Origin: an uncultured Clostridium sp.
GTDB lineage: Bacteria; Bacillota; Clostridia; Clostridiales; Clostridiaceae
Direction of reading: 5' to 3'
Length of the DNA stretch: 64,000 nucleotides
NCBI GenBank assembly: GCA_900548455.1
Contig: URKQ01000004.1
Coordinates: forward strand, 1 to 64,000
Every line of letters starts with the position of its first letter. Positions within the stretch are counted from its first letter, which is position 1. Shown piece by piece: positions 1 through 8,869 of this stretch. The notes below the pieces were generated by a model, which saw nothing but the letters and a program-made list of their open reading frames with translations, had not been told where the DNA came from and did not search any database. The position numbers and the translations under genes are program-made.

Positions 1-127
1 TTACAAATATTCAGTTGTCAGTTACAAAGATTGCTTTTCAATTTACAAAGTGGCATCTTGCGTTACTATTGAGTTTATCACCTTTTTAAATGTTTAAATA
101 TTTTTAAAAGTATTGAAAAATGGTATA

Positions 128-150
128 ATTATATTGAAATTCAATATAAT
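128..150. promoter_or_regulatory. Inverted repeat overlapping a TATAAT box upstream of the radical SAM gene
   Basis: A perfect 11-bp inverted repeat (attatattgaa / ttcaatataat) surrounds a single central base. It overlaps a TATAAT at 124-129 and creates another at 145-150, about 20 bp before the radical SAM start codon. This is where a repressor operator would sit. The binding protein cannot be named. AT-rich palindromes also arise by chance. Confidence 0.4.
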
Positions 151-170
151 TTGGAGAGGGTTGCATAAAT

Positions 171-1520
171 ATGAAAATAAAATTTATTTTACCAGCATTA
201 GAGGAGTCAAAAAGCCCCTATTGGAGACCCATAAAATATTCCTTGTTTCCACCTTTGGGTTTAGCAACTTTGGCGTCGTTATGTGATGAAGAGGATGAAA
301 TAGAAATAGTAGATGAACATATTGAAGAGGTAAATTTAGAGGATACTCCAGATTTAGTTTGTATTGAAAGTTATATTACTAATTCTAATAGAGCATATGA
401 AATAGCAGATGCTTATAGGGCAAGAGGTATAAAGGTTGCTATTGGTGGGATTCATGCCACGTCTCTTCCATATGAGGCTAAGGTTCATGCAGATAGTATT
501 TTATTAGGATTAGGTGAAAGAAGTTTTCCTCAATTTTTGAAGGATTTTAAAGAATGTAAGATTCAGGACTTCTATAAACAAGGGGAGGTTTTTTTAGATG
601 ATCTGCCATTACCTAGAAGAGATCTATTTAGAAGTGAAAAATATTTAGTTCCTAACTCTATGGTATTTTCTAGGGGGTGTCCTAATAGATGTTCTTTTTG
701 TTATGTAAATTCTTTTTATAAAGGTACCAAATCCTATTATTCATATAAAGTTGACAGAATATTGGCTGAAATTGAAAGTATGAGTGGTAAGCATTTATAT
801 TTCCTAGATGACAATATATTTGCAAATAAAGAACTTGTAAGACAAGTTTTTAAAGAGATGAGAGGAATGGGTAAGTTATTTCAAGGCGCAATAACAGTTG
901 ATTCTATTCTTGAGGATAATACTATTGAACTTGCATATGAAGCTGGCTTTAGAAGTGCTTTTATTGGATTTGAGAGTATTAATAAATATAGTTTGATTGA
1001 AGCTAATAAGTTGTCAAATATTGAAAAAGATTATAGTAAGGCCATTAGAAAATTAGATCAATTAGGAGTTATGATAAATGGAAGTTTTATTTTTGGATTA
1101 GATAGTGATAATTTAGATGTTTTTGATAGAACAACTCAATGGGCTATTAATAGTGGAATAACTACGGCCACTAATCATATTTTGACGCCTTATCCAGGAA
1201 CATTAATATATAATAAAATGCATGCTGCTAAGCGAATTAACATACATGATTGGAAGCTGTATGATACTAGACACTTAGTATTTGAACATCCTAATATTAC
1301 AAAGGCCCAGATGGAGATTGGGTATAAAAGAGCATATGATGACTTTTATAAATGGGGGAATATAATAAAATCATCCAAGGAACATGACCATATGAAAATG
1401 AAAATGAAACATTTGTCTTATGCAGGTGCATGGAAAAAGTTTGAGCCGGTTTGGAATTTTTTAATTAAAAATGAATTGTTGTCATATGCCCGAGGTGCAT
1501 TAGTTAGAACATTAAAATGA
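171..1520 (+). CDS. B12-binding-domain radical SAM protein
   Basis: 449 aa. The N-terminal ~130 residues look like a cobalamin-binding fold of the BchE class (IKYSLFPPLGLATLASL at the start, GGIHATSLP near 90). The radical SAM core follows, with the cluster motif CPNRCSFC inside SRGCPNRCSFCY, giving the CxxxCxxC that binds the 4Fe-4S cluster. A C-terminal region of about 120 aa carries no motif I recognise. The family performs radical methylations, ring contractions and similar reactions on varied substrates. The substrate here is unknown. The gene stands alone: the next gene starts 160 bp downstream behind its own operator. A GGAGAGG at 152-158 serves the ATG. No partner biosynthetic genes are adjacent, so function stays at family level. 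Confidence 0.85.
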   Translation: MKIKFILPALEESKSPYWRPIKYSLFPPLGLATLASLCDEEDEIEIVDEHIEEVNLEDTPDLVCIESYITNSNRAYEIADAYRARGIKVAIGGIHATSLPYEAKVHADSILLGLGERSFPQFLKDFKECKIQDFYKQGEVFLDDLPLPRRDLFRSEKYLVPNSMVFSRGCPNRCSFCYVNSFYKGTKSYYSYKVDRILAEIESMSGKHLYFLDDNIFANKELVRQVFKEMRGMGKLFQGAITVDSILEDNTIELAYEAGFRSAFIGFESINKYSLIEANKLSNIEKDYSKAIRKLDQLGVMINGSFIFGLDSDNLDVFDRTTQWAINSGITTATNHILTPYPGTLIYNKMHAAKRINIHDWKLYDTRHLVFEHPNITKAQMEIGYKRAYDDFYKWGNIIKSSKEHDHMKMKMKHLSYAGAWKKFEPVWNFLIKNELLSYARGALVRTLK

Positions 1521-1645
1521 GTGTTTTTGTCAAGGAAAAATAATGTAAAAAAATTTATAATTATCCATAAATTGTTTGAAAAATATTAAAAAATTGTACA
1601 TTGAACACTAAATAAATATGAGGTATAACATTAGTATACTACATT

Positions 1646-1657
1646 CTGACTAGTCAG
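1646..1657. promoter_or_regulatory. TetR-type palindromic operator upstream of the YhgE/Pip gene
   Basis: CTGACTAGTCAG is a perfect 12-bp palindrome 25 bp before the start of the YhgE/Pip gene. TGACTAGTCA-type sites are typical of TetR-family repressors that control YhgE/Pip membrane proteins in Firmicutes. No tetR gene lies next to it in this window, so the regulator would have to act from elsewhere. Confidence 0.55.
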
Positions 1658-1682
1658 TATAATTTTTACAGAAGGTGATTAT

Positions 1683-4229
1683 ATGGATATTTTTAAAATT
1701 GCGGGAAAAGACCTAAAACGTATTGCCAAAAACCGGTTTGTAATAATTAGTGTTTTAGCAATTATCGTTGTACCAATGCTGTATTCATTACTATACTTAG
1801 ATGCTTTTTGGGATCCATATGCGAAACTAGAAGCTGTACCTATAGCTGTAGTTAACTTGGATAAAGGTGCTATTTTAGACGGGGATTCCGTTAATTATGG
1901 TACTAAAATTCTTGATGAATTAAAAGGTAATTCGGATATAGGTTGGAGAATAACAGATGAAAAAGATGCATTAGACGGATTAAATGGGAAAAAATATTAT
2001 GCAGTAGTTAATATTCCTGAAGACTTTTCAAAGAATATTATATCTGCAAAGGAAGACACTCCTAAGGTTGCTAACATCACATTTACATGTAATGAGAAAA
2101 GAAACTTTTTAGCAGCTCAGATTAATTCAAAGGTACAATCAGAATTAAAGGCTAATATAACTGAGACAATTTCTGATAACTATGTTACAGTGGCCTTTGA
2201 TAGTTTATACAAAGCAAAAGATGGAATGAAGACAGCATCAGATGGAAGCAAACGAATTAAAGATGGAATAGACAAACTAAATGATAAAGTACCAACAATG
2301 AGTGATGGAGTTAATGGAATTTATAATGGCTCAAATACATTGACAGATGCTCAAAGACAATTAAATGTAGGGCTAGGAACTTTAAGTAAAGGAGTAGGTG
2401 CATTAAATACTGGAGCATCCTCATTAAATGCTGGTGCAAGTCAGTTAGATAATGGAATTTCTGCACTTAATGGTAAAGTTCCAGAGTTAACAAAGGGTAT
2501 TTCTAGTATAGCTACTGGTAGTGGAAAATTATTTGATTCATATAATAATAAACTCTTAGTTGGAGTTAAAAAAGTCAATGATGGATTAAATACTCTTAAT
2601 ACTAGTTTTGATCAAGGTAAAGATGATATTAATAAACTATTAATAGGAACAAAAACTATATCAGAGAAATCACCAGAATTAATAAAAGGAGCTAACGGTA
2701 TAAAATTATACAGTACTCCAGTTAATGGTGAGTATTCAAAGGTAATAGCAGGTTCAACTAAATTAAATGAAGGTATAAATAAAACAATTGAAGAAACTCA
2801 ATTTGTAAGTGGTGAAGTTAAATCAATAGCAGATAGTGTTAATGAAATGGTTAAAGCTAATCCAAGTATTGCGGCTGATCCTAATATGCAAAAAATAATT
2901 GGTAGCTTAACTAAGTTAGATGGTAAAAAGGCTGATATGGAAAAAGGTTTAACTGAGTTAAGCGAAGGTGGCAATAACCTATCTTCTGGTATTAATAATT
3001 TCAATGAAAAGGCACTAAAACCTTTAATTTCAGACGCAAATAAATTGGCAAATAGTACTTTAGAATATGCAACTGGAGCAAATAGTGCAGCACAAGGAAC
3101 ACAAATGCTAATTGGTAAATTTGGGCAAGCAAAAGGTGCTGTTGGAATGTTAAGTGAAGGAACTAATAATTTATATAATTCAATGGAATTAAGCAATAAA
3201 GAAGGCTTTGGATATGGATTGGCTACTATTTCTCAAGGAACTAATATGTTAAATAGTAAAGTGCCAGAATTGAGTGGAGGAATTAATCAGCTTGCTGTTG
3301 GTAGTAGCCAATTAAAAAATGGCACAAAAACTTTGACTGATAGTCTTGGGCAATTAGCTGGTGGAGCTAGAAATTTACAAAGTGGTTCTTCTTCAATACT
3401 TGAAGGTCAAGTTAAATTAAATGAAGGTATAACTGAGTTGCATTCTGGAATGCCAGAACTTACAGATGGAGTACCTAAGCTTCATGATGGTTCTACAGAG
3501 CTTTCAAATAAACTTTATGATGGTGTAAATGAGATGAATGACGGACTTGTAAATTCATCTGACGTTATGGGGGGATTTGTATCAAAACCTATGAATTTAG
3601 ATCTAAAACCAATTAATCCAGTTCCTAACTATGGTACAGGGTTTGCTCCTTATTTTATACCATTATCATTGTGGATTGGTGCAATAATGATGTTCTTTGT
3701 TATTCCAACAAAGGTAGATAAGGAAGATCAGGAAGCTAGCAATGTAAGCAAGGCATTAGGAAAATTTATTGTTTTTGGACTTGTAGGTATTTTACAAGCT
3801 TTATTAGTTAGCTTTATAGTTTTGGTAATATTAGGCTTGAAACCAACAAATGTAGCAGCATTTATTGGAATTAATATATTCTTATCCCTTGTATTTGTAG
3901 GCATAGTTCAATGTTTAATATTATTATTAGGTGATGCAGGAAGATTAATATCTATAATTTTCTTAATACTTCAATTAACAGGATGTGCTGGTACATTCCC
4001 TCTTGAAGTAGTTCCAAAATTCTTTAAAATAATTAATCCATTTATGCCATTCACTTATGCCGTAGAAAGTTTAAGAGAAGTAATTTCATCTACTGTAATT
4101 AATTATTCAGTAATAGGTAAAGACTTTGGAATACTTGCTTTAATTTTAGTTATTTTCCTTATAATATGTACTATGTTTAGAGAAAAGGGAGAGAAGTTGG
4201 CTGAAAAAATAACTTCAACAACAAGATAA
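1683..4229 (+). CDS. YhgE/Pip domain membrane protein (ABC-2-like)
   Basis: 848 aa, typical for the YhgE/Pip family. One membrane segment at about residues 18-38 is followed by a ~600-residue extracytoplasmic region. That region is full of short repeats of the type DG-x-x-x-L-x-x-G and SSLNAGASQLDNGI, which suggest a long helical or fibrous stalk. About five membrane helices follow (roughly 655-840), with ABC-2 permease character. Relatives include the phage infection protein Pip of lactococci and the type VII secretion-linked YukE/EsaA group. The transported material is not established. An RBS (GAAGGTGAT) precedes the ATG and an intrinsic terminator follows, so it is monocistronic. Regulation by the upstream TGACTAGTCA palindrome is inferred. 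Confidence 0.85.
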   Translation: MDIFKIAGKDLKRIAKNRFVIISVLAIIVVPMLYSLLYLDAFWDPYAKLEAVPIAVVNLDKGAILDGDSVNYGTKILDELKGNSDIGWRITDEKDALDGLNGKKYYAVVNIPEDFSKNIISAKEDTPKVANITFTCNEKRNFLAAQINSKVQSELKANITETISDNYVTVAFDSLYKAKDGMKTASDGSKRIKDGIDKLNDKVPTMSDGVNGIYNGSNTLTDAQRQLNVGLGTLSKGVGALNTGASSLNAGASQLDNGISALNGKVPELTKGISSIATGSGKLFDSYNNKLLVGVKKVNDGLNTLNTSFDQGKDDINKLLIGTKTISEKSPELIKGANGIKLYSTPVNGEYSKVIAGSTKLNEGINKTIEETQFVSGEVKSIADSVNEMVKANPSIAADPNMQKIIGSLTKLDGKKADMEKGLTELSEGGNNLSSGINNFNEKALKPLISDANKLANSTLEYATGANSAAQGTQMLIGKFGQAKGAVGMLSEGTNNLYNSMELSNKEGFGYGLATISQGTNMLNSKVPELSGGINQLAVGSSQLKNGTKTLTDSLGQLAGGARNLQSGSSSILEGQVKLNEGITELHSGMPELTDGVPKLHDGSTELSNKLYDGVNEMNDGLVNSSDVMGGFVSKPMNLDLKPINPVPNYGTGFAPYFIPLSLWIGAIMMFFVIPTKVDKEDQEASNVSKALGKFIVFGLVGILQALLVSFIVLVILGLKPTNVAAFIGINIFLSLVFVGIVQCLILLLGDAGRLISIIFLILQLTGCAGTFPLEVVPKFFKIINPFMPFTYAVESLREVISSTVINYSVIGKDFGILALILVIFLIICTMFREKGEKLAEKITSTTR

Positions 4230-4256
4230 CTATTGTCATAGTATTAATTTAAAATA

Positions 4257-4303
4257 AAAAACACTTTCAATATTACAAGTATGGTATTTGAGAGTGTTTT
4301 TTT
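4257..4303 (+). terminator. Intrinsic terminator after the YhgE/Pip gene
   Basis: The arms AAACACTTTCAA and TTGAGAGTGTTT pair with one G-U, around a loop of ~16 nt, and run into seven T residues. It closes the YhgE/Pip transcript. Confidence 0.8.
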
Positions 4304-4477
4304 ATGTAATGATAAACGTTGAAAAGTTTAATCAAATTTAAAAATATAAAAAAATCTGTAGATTTTTATTGATTTTTTTCCTTTCACCTAGTAAAATAAA
4401 AACCATATATATTAAATGGTTTGATATATTTATGCACTAAATAAGTATATTAATACAGAAACGAAGGAGGAAAGAGA

Positions 4478-6007
4478 ATGGAAAACAAGAGAAAAAAAGG
4501 TTTTTTAGGATTTGTCGAAAATGTTGGAAATAAGCTTCCACACCCAGCAATTATTTTTGTTATTCTTGCAGCAGTAGTTGCAGTAATATCACATTTCTTA
4601 TCATCAAAAGGATTAACAGTAACCTATACTGCCTTAGACAGATCTACAAACGAGATTAAAGAGATGACAACAACGGTTGTAAGTTTACTAACTCCAGAAG
4701 GAATTAGATATATGTTTACATCGGCAGTAAAGAATTTTACAAACTTTGCACCACTTGGAACTGTTTTAGTTGCATTGCTTGGAGTTGGGGTTGCAGAAGG
4801 GACAGGCCTTATAGGAGCAGGACTTACAAAGTTAGTTACAAGTACGCCAAAGAGACTTATAACTATAGTAGTAGTATTTGCAGGTGTTATGTCTAGTATA
4901 GCCTCAGATGCTGGATATGTAGTATTAATTCCTCTAGGAGCTGTAATATTTTCTAGCTTTGGAAGGCATCCATTAGCAGGTATAGCAGCAGCATTTGCAG
5001 GAGTATCTGGTGGATTTAGTGCTAACCTTATGGTTGGACCTACAGATGCACTTTTAAGTGGAATAACTACAGAAGCAGCAAAACTTTCAAGTTCTCCGGT
5101 TACAGTAGGAGTAGCAGATAACTGGTATTTTATAGCGGCATCAGTATTTGTAATTACTATACTTGGTACAATGGTAACTGAGAAAATTGTTGAGCCAAGA
5201 TTAGGTGAGTACAAAGGTAAAAGAACTGAAAAATTGTCAGAACTTTCAGCAGAAGAAAAAAGAGGCTTAAAGTTTGCTTTAATTGCATTTATAGTAACAA
5301 TAATAGCAATTGCTCTTTTAGTTGTTCCTTCCAACGGAGTTTTAAGAAATCCAGTAGATGGACAAATCCTAAAGTCACCATTTATGGATTCAATAGTATT
5401 AATAATAGCAATAGTTTTCCTGGCGCCAGGTATTGCATATGGTTATGGAGCTAAAAAAATAAAAAGTAGTAATAATGTAATAGATTTAATGGCAAAGAGT
5501 ATGGCTACTATGGGAGTTTATATAGTGTTAGTATTCTTTGCAGCTCAGTTTGTTGAATATTTTACTTATACAAATTTAGGAACTGTAATAGCAGTAAAAG
5601 GAGCGGAGTTCTTAAAAACTATAGGATTAACAGGGCTTCCACTAATTATTGTATTTATCGTTGTAGCAGCATTTATAAATATATTCATGGGTTCAGCATC
5701 AGCTAAGTGGGCTATAATGGCTCCAATATTTATACCTATGCTAATGGAACTTGGATATTCTCCAGCATTTACACAGATGGCATATAGAATCGGAGATTCT
5801 ACAACTAATATAATATCTCCACTTATGAGTTATTTTGCATTAGTTGTTGCCTTTTCTCAAAAATATGATGAAGATTCAGGAGCAGGAACAATTATATCCA
5901 CTATGCTTCCATATTCAGTAATGTTCTTTATTGGATGGGTAGCTCTATTAGTTGTATGGTATTTATGTAAGCTTCCTCTAGGACCTGGAGTAGGAATTGG
6001 GTTATAA
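4478..6007 (+). CDS. AbgT family transporter (p-aminobenzoyl-glutamate transporter-like)
   Basis: 509 aa, the usual length of the AbgT family. The N-terminus NVGNKLPHPAIIFVILAAVV is characteristic. There are about ten hydrophobic segments, a DAGYVVLIPLGA stretch near 145-160, the conserved VGPTDALLSG region near 187-197, and a C-terminal IGDSTTNIISPLMSYF motif near 438-453. Members import p-aminobenzoyl-glutamate or export sulfonamide-like antimetabolites; the substrate here is not proven. A strong RBS (AAGGAGG) lies 8 nt before the ATG. It is transcribed alone and ends at a strong two-way terminator shared with the convergent ClpP-like gene. No abgA/abgB hydrolase genes are adjacent. Confidence 0.85.
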   Translation: MENKRKKGFLGFVENVGNKLPHPAIIFVILAAVVAVISHFLSSKGLTVTYTALDRSTNEIKEMTTTVVSLLTPEGIRYMFTSAVKNFTNFAPLGTVLVALLGVGVAEGTGLIGAGLTKLVTSTPKRLITIVVVFAGVMSSIASDAGYVVLIPLGAVIFSSFGRHPLAGIAAAFAGVSGGFSANLMVGPTDALLSGITTEAAKLSSSPVTVGVADNWYFIAASVFVITILGTMVTEKIVEPRLGEYKGKRTEKLSELSAEEKRGLKFALIAFIVTIIAIALLVVPSNGVLRNPVDGQILKSPFMDSIVLIIAIVFLAPGIAYGYGAKKIKSSNNVIDLMAKSMATMGVYIVLVFFAAQFVEYFTYTNLGTVIAVKGAEFLKTIGLTGLPLIIVFIVVAAFINIFMGSASAKWAIMAPIFIPMLMELGYSPAFTQMAYRIGDSTTNIISPLMSYFALVVAFSQKYDEDSGAGTIISTMLPYSVMFFIGWVALLVVWYLCKLPLGPGVGIGL

Positions 6008-6017
6008 TTTCCTAAAC

Positions 6018-6059
6018 AGTAAAAAAGAAATTCGGCAAATACCGAATTTCTTTTTTACT
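6018..6059. terminator. Bidirectional intrinsic terminator between the AbgT and ClpP-like genes
   Basis: Perfect 18-bp arms (6018-6035 and 6042-6059) around a 6-nt loop have A runs on one side and T runs on the other. It therefore works for both converging genes. Confidence 0.9.
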
Positions 6060-6065
6060 TTAAAA

Positions 6066-6656
6066 TTATAAGTCTTGTTGACTTGTAATTATTTTATTCA
6101 CTATGCCATAAGTAACTGCTTCATTGGAATTAAGCCAATAATTTCTGTCAGTGTCAGTTTCAATTTTTTCCATTGGTTGGCCAGTAGCATTGCTAATTAT
6201 AGAATTAATTCTTTTGCGAACTCTAAGAATTTCTTCAGCTTCAATGCCTATATCTGTTGCTTGACCATTAAATCCACCTAAAGGTTGGTGAATCATATAC
6301 CTTGTATTAGGTAGAGAAAATCTATTTTCTTTATCTGCAGAAAGATAAATAGTTATCCCAGCACTAGCAACCCAACCAGTACCAATCATGATAACTTTAG
6401 GTTTTATAAACTTAATCATATCATGAATTGTATCGGCAGCTTCTACATGTCCACCTTGACTGTTAATGAAGATTTTAATTGGATCATCTGACATTTCTGA
6501 AAGTATTAATAATTGAGTAACAACCTTTTCAGCAAGGTCCTGATTAATCTCTCCACATATTACAATAGTTCTTGATTTAAGTAATTTTTCTACTACTATA
6601 TTAGGTGTTTCTTTTGATTTATCTTCTTTTTCATTCTCATTGTTAAAAGATATCAT
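6066..6656 (-). CDS. clpP: ClpP-family serine protease subunit
   Basis: 196 aa from the ATG at 6656, chosen because AAGGAGG lies 7 nt upstream. An 11-codon longer reading to 6689 has no good RBS. The catalytic triad of the family is visible: Ser98 in GWVASAG, His123 in MIHQP and Asp170 in TDTDRNYW. The residues before Ser98 contain the GGHVEAADTIHDMI helix typical of ClpP. ClpP forms a tetradecameric chamber fed by a Clp ATPase. The sequence looks like a divergent second ClpP rather than the housekeeping copy, and neither clpX nor tig is nearby. It may act on a specialised set of substrates; that is inference. It is a single-gene unit that shares its terminator with the AbgT gene. Confidence 0.85.
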   Translation of the reverse strand: MISFNNENEKEDKSKETPNIVVEKLLKSRTIVICGEINQDLAEKVVTQLLILSEMSDDPIKIFINSQGGHVEAADTIHDMIKFIKPKVIMIGTGWVASAGITIYLSADKENRFSLPNTRYMIHQPLGGFNGQATDIGIEAEEILRVRKRINSIISNATGQPMEKIETDTDRNYWLNSNEAVTYGIVNKIITSQQDL

Positions 6657-6908
6657 TATAATTTCCTCCTTAATTTTCATAGTATCCATATTTAAATATT
6701 AACCTATTTTCCTAATATTATGATAATCATCATAGCATTTACTAAATTATTTTACAACATCTAAAGATAAATTAGTTATAATGCCTTGAAAATTTATAAA
6801 GTTATTAAGAAATCTTAATAATTTTATAAGGTATTGCTTAAGTTTTTAAGTTTAATATATAAAGTATAATAACGATTTATAGATACAATTGGGGGGAGGA
6901 TTAAAAAA

Positions 6909-7463
6909 ATGTTTTTATTCCAGTATATAAAAAATCCAAAAACTGTAGGAGCAATAGCACCAAGCAGTAAGTATTTAGCTGATAAAATGGTGGACGAGAT
7001 AGATTTTAGTAAAGCAAAGTGTATAGTTGAATATGGTCCTGGTACAGGTATTTTTACTGAAAAGATATTGGCAAGAATAAACAGTGATGCTATTGTAGTT
7101 TTGATAGAAATTAACAATGAATTTTATTTGAATTTACGTAAGTTATATGGTCATAAGAAAAACATAATAATTATTAATGGAAGTGCGGAAAACATAGATA
7201 AAGTTCTTAAAAAACATTCTATTAATCATATTGATTATGTTATTTCAGGCCTTCCATTTACATCTTTACCAAAGGAAGTTTCTAATTGTATATTAAGCAA
7301 GACTTCTAGTTTACTTAGAAATAAAGGTGAGTTTATTACTTTTCAATATTCTCTTTTTAAATTAAATCTATTTAAAGAGTATTTTAATAAAGTTAATTAT
7401 CGTAAGGTGGTACGAAATTTACCACCTGCATATGTGTTGAAGTGTAAGGCTATAGACTTATAG
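6909..7463 (+). CDS. SAM-dependent methyltransferase, phospholipid N-methyltransferase/KsgA-like
   Basis: 184 aa with a Rossmann-type methyltransferase core. The motif VEYGPGTGIFTEKIL near residues 38-52 is the SAM-binding glycine loop. The acidic residue in VLIEINNEF near 75 ends strand 2, and VISGLPFTSLP near 113 is motif IV. The N-terminus (YIKNPKTVGAIAPSS) and the lack of a C-terminal RNA-binding domain match the phospholipid methyltransferase (PmtA-like) group better than rRNA dimethyltransferases. The substrate is unproven. The RBS is a long G-rich stretch (GGGGGGAGG) 9 nt before the ATG. The gene is monocistronic, with its own terminator. Confidence 0.75.
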   Translation: MFLFQYIKNPKTVGAIAPSSKYLADKMVDEIDFSKAKCIVEYGPGTGIFTEKILARINSDAIVVLIEINNEFYLNLRKLYGHKKNIIIINGSAENIDKVLKKHSINHIDYVISGLPFTSLPKEVSNCILSKTSSLLRNKGEFITFQYSLFKLNLFKEYFNKVNYRKVVRNLPPAYVLKCKAIDL

Positions 7464-7493
7464 TATAATGTATATATTAAAAGAAGAATGATA

Positions 7494-7535
7494 AAAAGAT
7501 GAGATATCTGTGCTAGATATTTCATCTTTTTTTCT
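7494..7535 (+). terminator. Intrinsic terminator after the methyltransferase gene
   Basis: A 16-bp stem (7494-7509 / 7515-7530, one G-U) with loop GTGCT runs into a T-rich tract. It also separates the methyltransferase from the PadR promoter. Confidence 0.8.
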
Positions 7536-7593
7536 TGACGACTATATCATTTAATGATATAGTTCATATAAAGATATATCATTAAATGATATA
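7535..7593. promoter_or_regulatory. Promoter with two PadR operators
   Basis: A TTGACG -35 (7535-7540) and a TATAGT -10 (7558-7563) are 17 bp apart. Between and over them sits an inverted repeat with 11-bp arms and one central base (7541-7563). A second repeat sharing the same core, ATATCATnnAATGATAT, lies at 7575-7593 just downstream, about 32 bp centre to centre. The arrangement is what autorepression by the PadR protein encoded next would need. Confidence 0.7.
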
Positions 7594-7623
7594 AAGATTT
7601 CTTAGCTTCAGGAGGAGAAGAAG

Positions 7624-7944
7624 ATGCCAAGAAAGGATTCTATAGGGATTGGAGAATTAACTGATTCTGCATTCTATATTTTATCTAGTGTTGTTGAAGA
7701 AAAACATGGTTACTTAATTATGAAAACCATCGAAAAGCACACTAATAATGAAGTGACAATTGGGCCTGCATCTTTATATACTACACTTAAAAAACTTTTA
7801 GAAGCAGAACTAGTAGAACTTAATGTAAAGGATGAAGAAAATAAAAAAATATACAAAATTACGGATAAGGGTAAAGAAATGCTTATTAAAGAAATTGAGC
7901 GTAAAAAGCAAATGGTAAAATTTGCAGAAAACTTTTTGAAGTAG
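7624..7944 (+). CDS. PadR family transcriptional regulator
   Basis: 106 aa. It opens with LTDSAFYILSSVVEEKHGYLIMKTIEKHT, seen as LTDSAFYILSS then HGYLIMKTIE, the standard PadR winged-helix start. The recognition region IGPASLYTTLKKLLEAELVE follows, and then a wing with KIYKITDKGKEML. It is the short (subfamily 2) form, with only one C-terminal helix for dimerisation. An AGGAGGAG RBS lies 6 nt before the ATG. It is followed after 31 bp by the DUF2812 gene, a very common partner of PadR regulators in clostridia. The two operator palindromes in its own promoter point to autorepression. The inducing signal is unknown. Confidence 0.9.
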   Translation: MPRKDSIGIGELTDSAFYILSSVVEEKHGYLIMKTIEKHTNNEVTIGPASLYTTLKKLLEAELVELNVKDEENKKIYKITDKGKEMLIKEIERKKQMVKFAENFLK

Positions 7945-7975
7945 GATTTGTAGTAAAATAGTGGGGGTGTTTTTA

Positions 7976-8701
7976 TTGAAAAATAAATATGTAATGATTA
8001 GTGGTTTGGCATTTAGTGAAGAAGGTGATATGGAAAAGCTAAGTAAGTATGCAAAAGAAGGTTGGATATTGAAAAGTGTAGTGGGTGGATTTTATAAATT
8101 AAAGAAAGATGAACCTAAAGATATAATATATAGTTTGGATTATCAACATGGAGATGATGAATATTTTTCTATGTTTAATGAAGCGGGATGGAATTTAGTT
8201 ACTTCAGTTGGGAATGAAATGCATATTTTTTCAGCTAAACCAGGAACTAATCCTATATATAGTGATAGTAGCTCAGAGTTAGAAAAGTATATTAGGACAA
8301 GAGGGCAAATGGGAAAAGGAGTTCTTTATTCCTCAATAATTGCTATAGTACTTATGGTATTATTATGTATTTCAGCTGTTTTATTTAAACCTGCTTTCAT
8401 AGTGATTGAGGGATTATTAATAATCGATATGATAGTATTTATATTTAATTTTATGCCTTTTCTAGCATATAACGGAAGAATAAAACAAATAAAAAAGTAT
8501 GGCAAATGTAATGATAAAAAAATTAATTATAAAACTTCACTTATCATAGATGGATTTGTAGCAATTGTATTTTTGATACAAGGGATAACGTATTTACTAG
8601 ATAAGAAATATGCATCAATAATATATTTAATTATAGGTATCTTATTTACAATAGCGAGCATTAAAAATTATAAAAAGTTTAAGAAAGTATCAAGCATATA
8701 A
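7976..8701 (+). CDS. DUF2812 domain membrane protein
   Basis: 241 aa from a TTG at 7976. I prefer it to the upstream GTG at 7961 because the G-rich run at 7961-7969 then serves as the RBS. The N-terminal ~100 aa match the DUF2812 pattern: a 'KYAKEGWILKSV' segment near 20, then YSLDYQ and a second 'EAGWNLVTSVGNEMHIF' unit. Four hydrophobic segments follow (about 105-127, 130-150, 170-190, 200-220). The molecular role of DUF2812 proteins is not known. Pairing with a PadR regulator is recurrent and suggests an envelope-stress or toxic-compound response. Directly downstream is a 60-bp hairpin repeat that may also end the transcript. Confidence 0.75.
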   Translation: MKNKYVMISGLAFSEEGDMEKLSKYAKEGWILKSVVGGFYKLKKDEPKDIIYSLDYQHGDDEYFSMFNEAGWNLVTSVGNEMHIFSAKPGTNPIYSDSSSELEKYIRTRGQMGKGVLYSSIIAIVLMVLLCISAVLFKPAFIVIEGLLIIDMIVFIFNFMPFLAYNGRIKQIKKYGKCNDKKINYKTSLIIDGFVAIVFLIQGITYLLDKKYASIIYLIIGILFTIASIKNYKKFKKVSSI

Positions 8702-8705
8702 TTAT

Positions 8706-8830
8706 AGCCCTGTGGTAGAAAAAGTGATAATATTAGTGTAATTATTATCAATTAACTACAGGGCTTTTAATTTCGGCTCTGTAGTAAAATAGGGTGTAGA
8801 ATATACAACCTAAGGGGTGGCTACTAAAAT
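8706..8830. repeat. MITE-like hairpin repeat and an adjacent related repeat end
   Basis: 8706-8765 is a 60-bp imperfect inverted repeat bounded by AGCCCTGTGGTAG and its partner CTACAGGGCT. From 8775 a second sequence begins GGCTCTGTAGTAAAATA. The same start recurs near 14824 (GGCTTTGTAGTAAAATA) and at 60224 (GGCTCTGTAGTATTAAA). These look like non-coding remnants or miniature elements sharing one terminal sequence. The first hairpin could double as the terminator of the DUF2812 gene. Confidence 0.55.
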
Positions 8831-8869
8831 AAGCAATATGTTTCATATATTAAAATGGAGGTACAAATA

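Noticed and set aside
4624..5334. 236-codon frame opposite the AbgT gene
   Set aside because: Antisense shadow of a long conserved gene; Thr/Pro/Ala-rich composition typical of reversed membrane coding sequence.
8706..8765. Fructose-responsive riboswitch or FruR operator before fruK
   Set aside because: The inverted repeat belongs to a sequence family seen elsewhere in the window and lies right at the end of the previous gene. Nothing links it to fructose.
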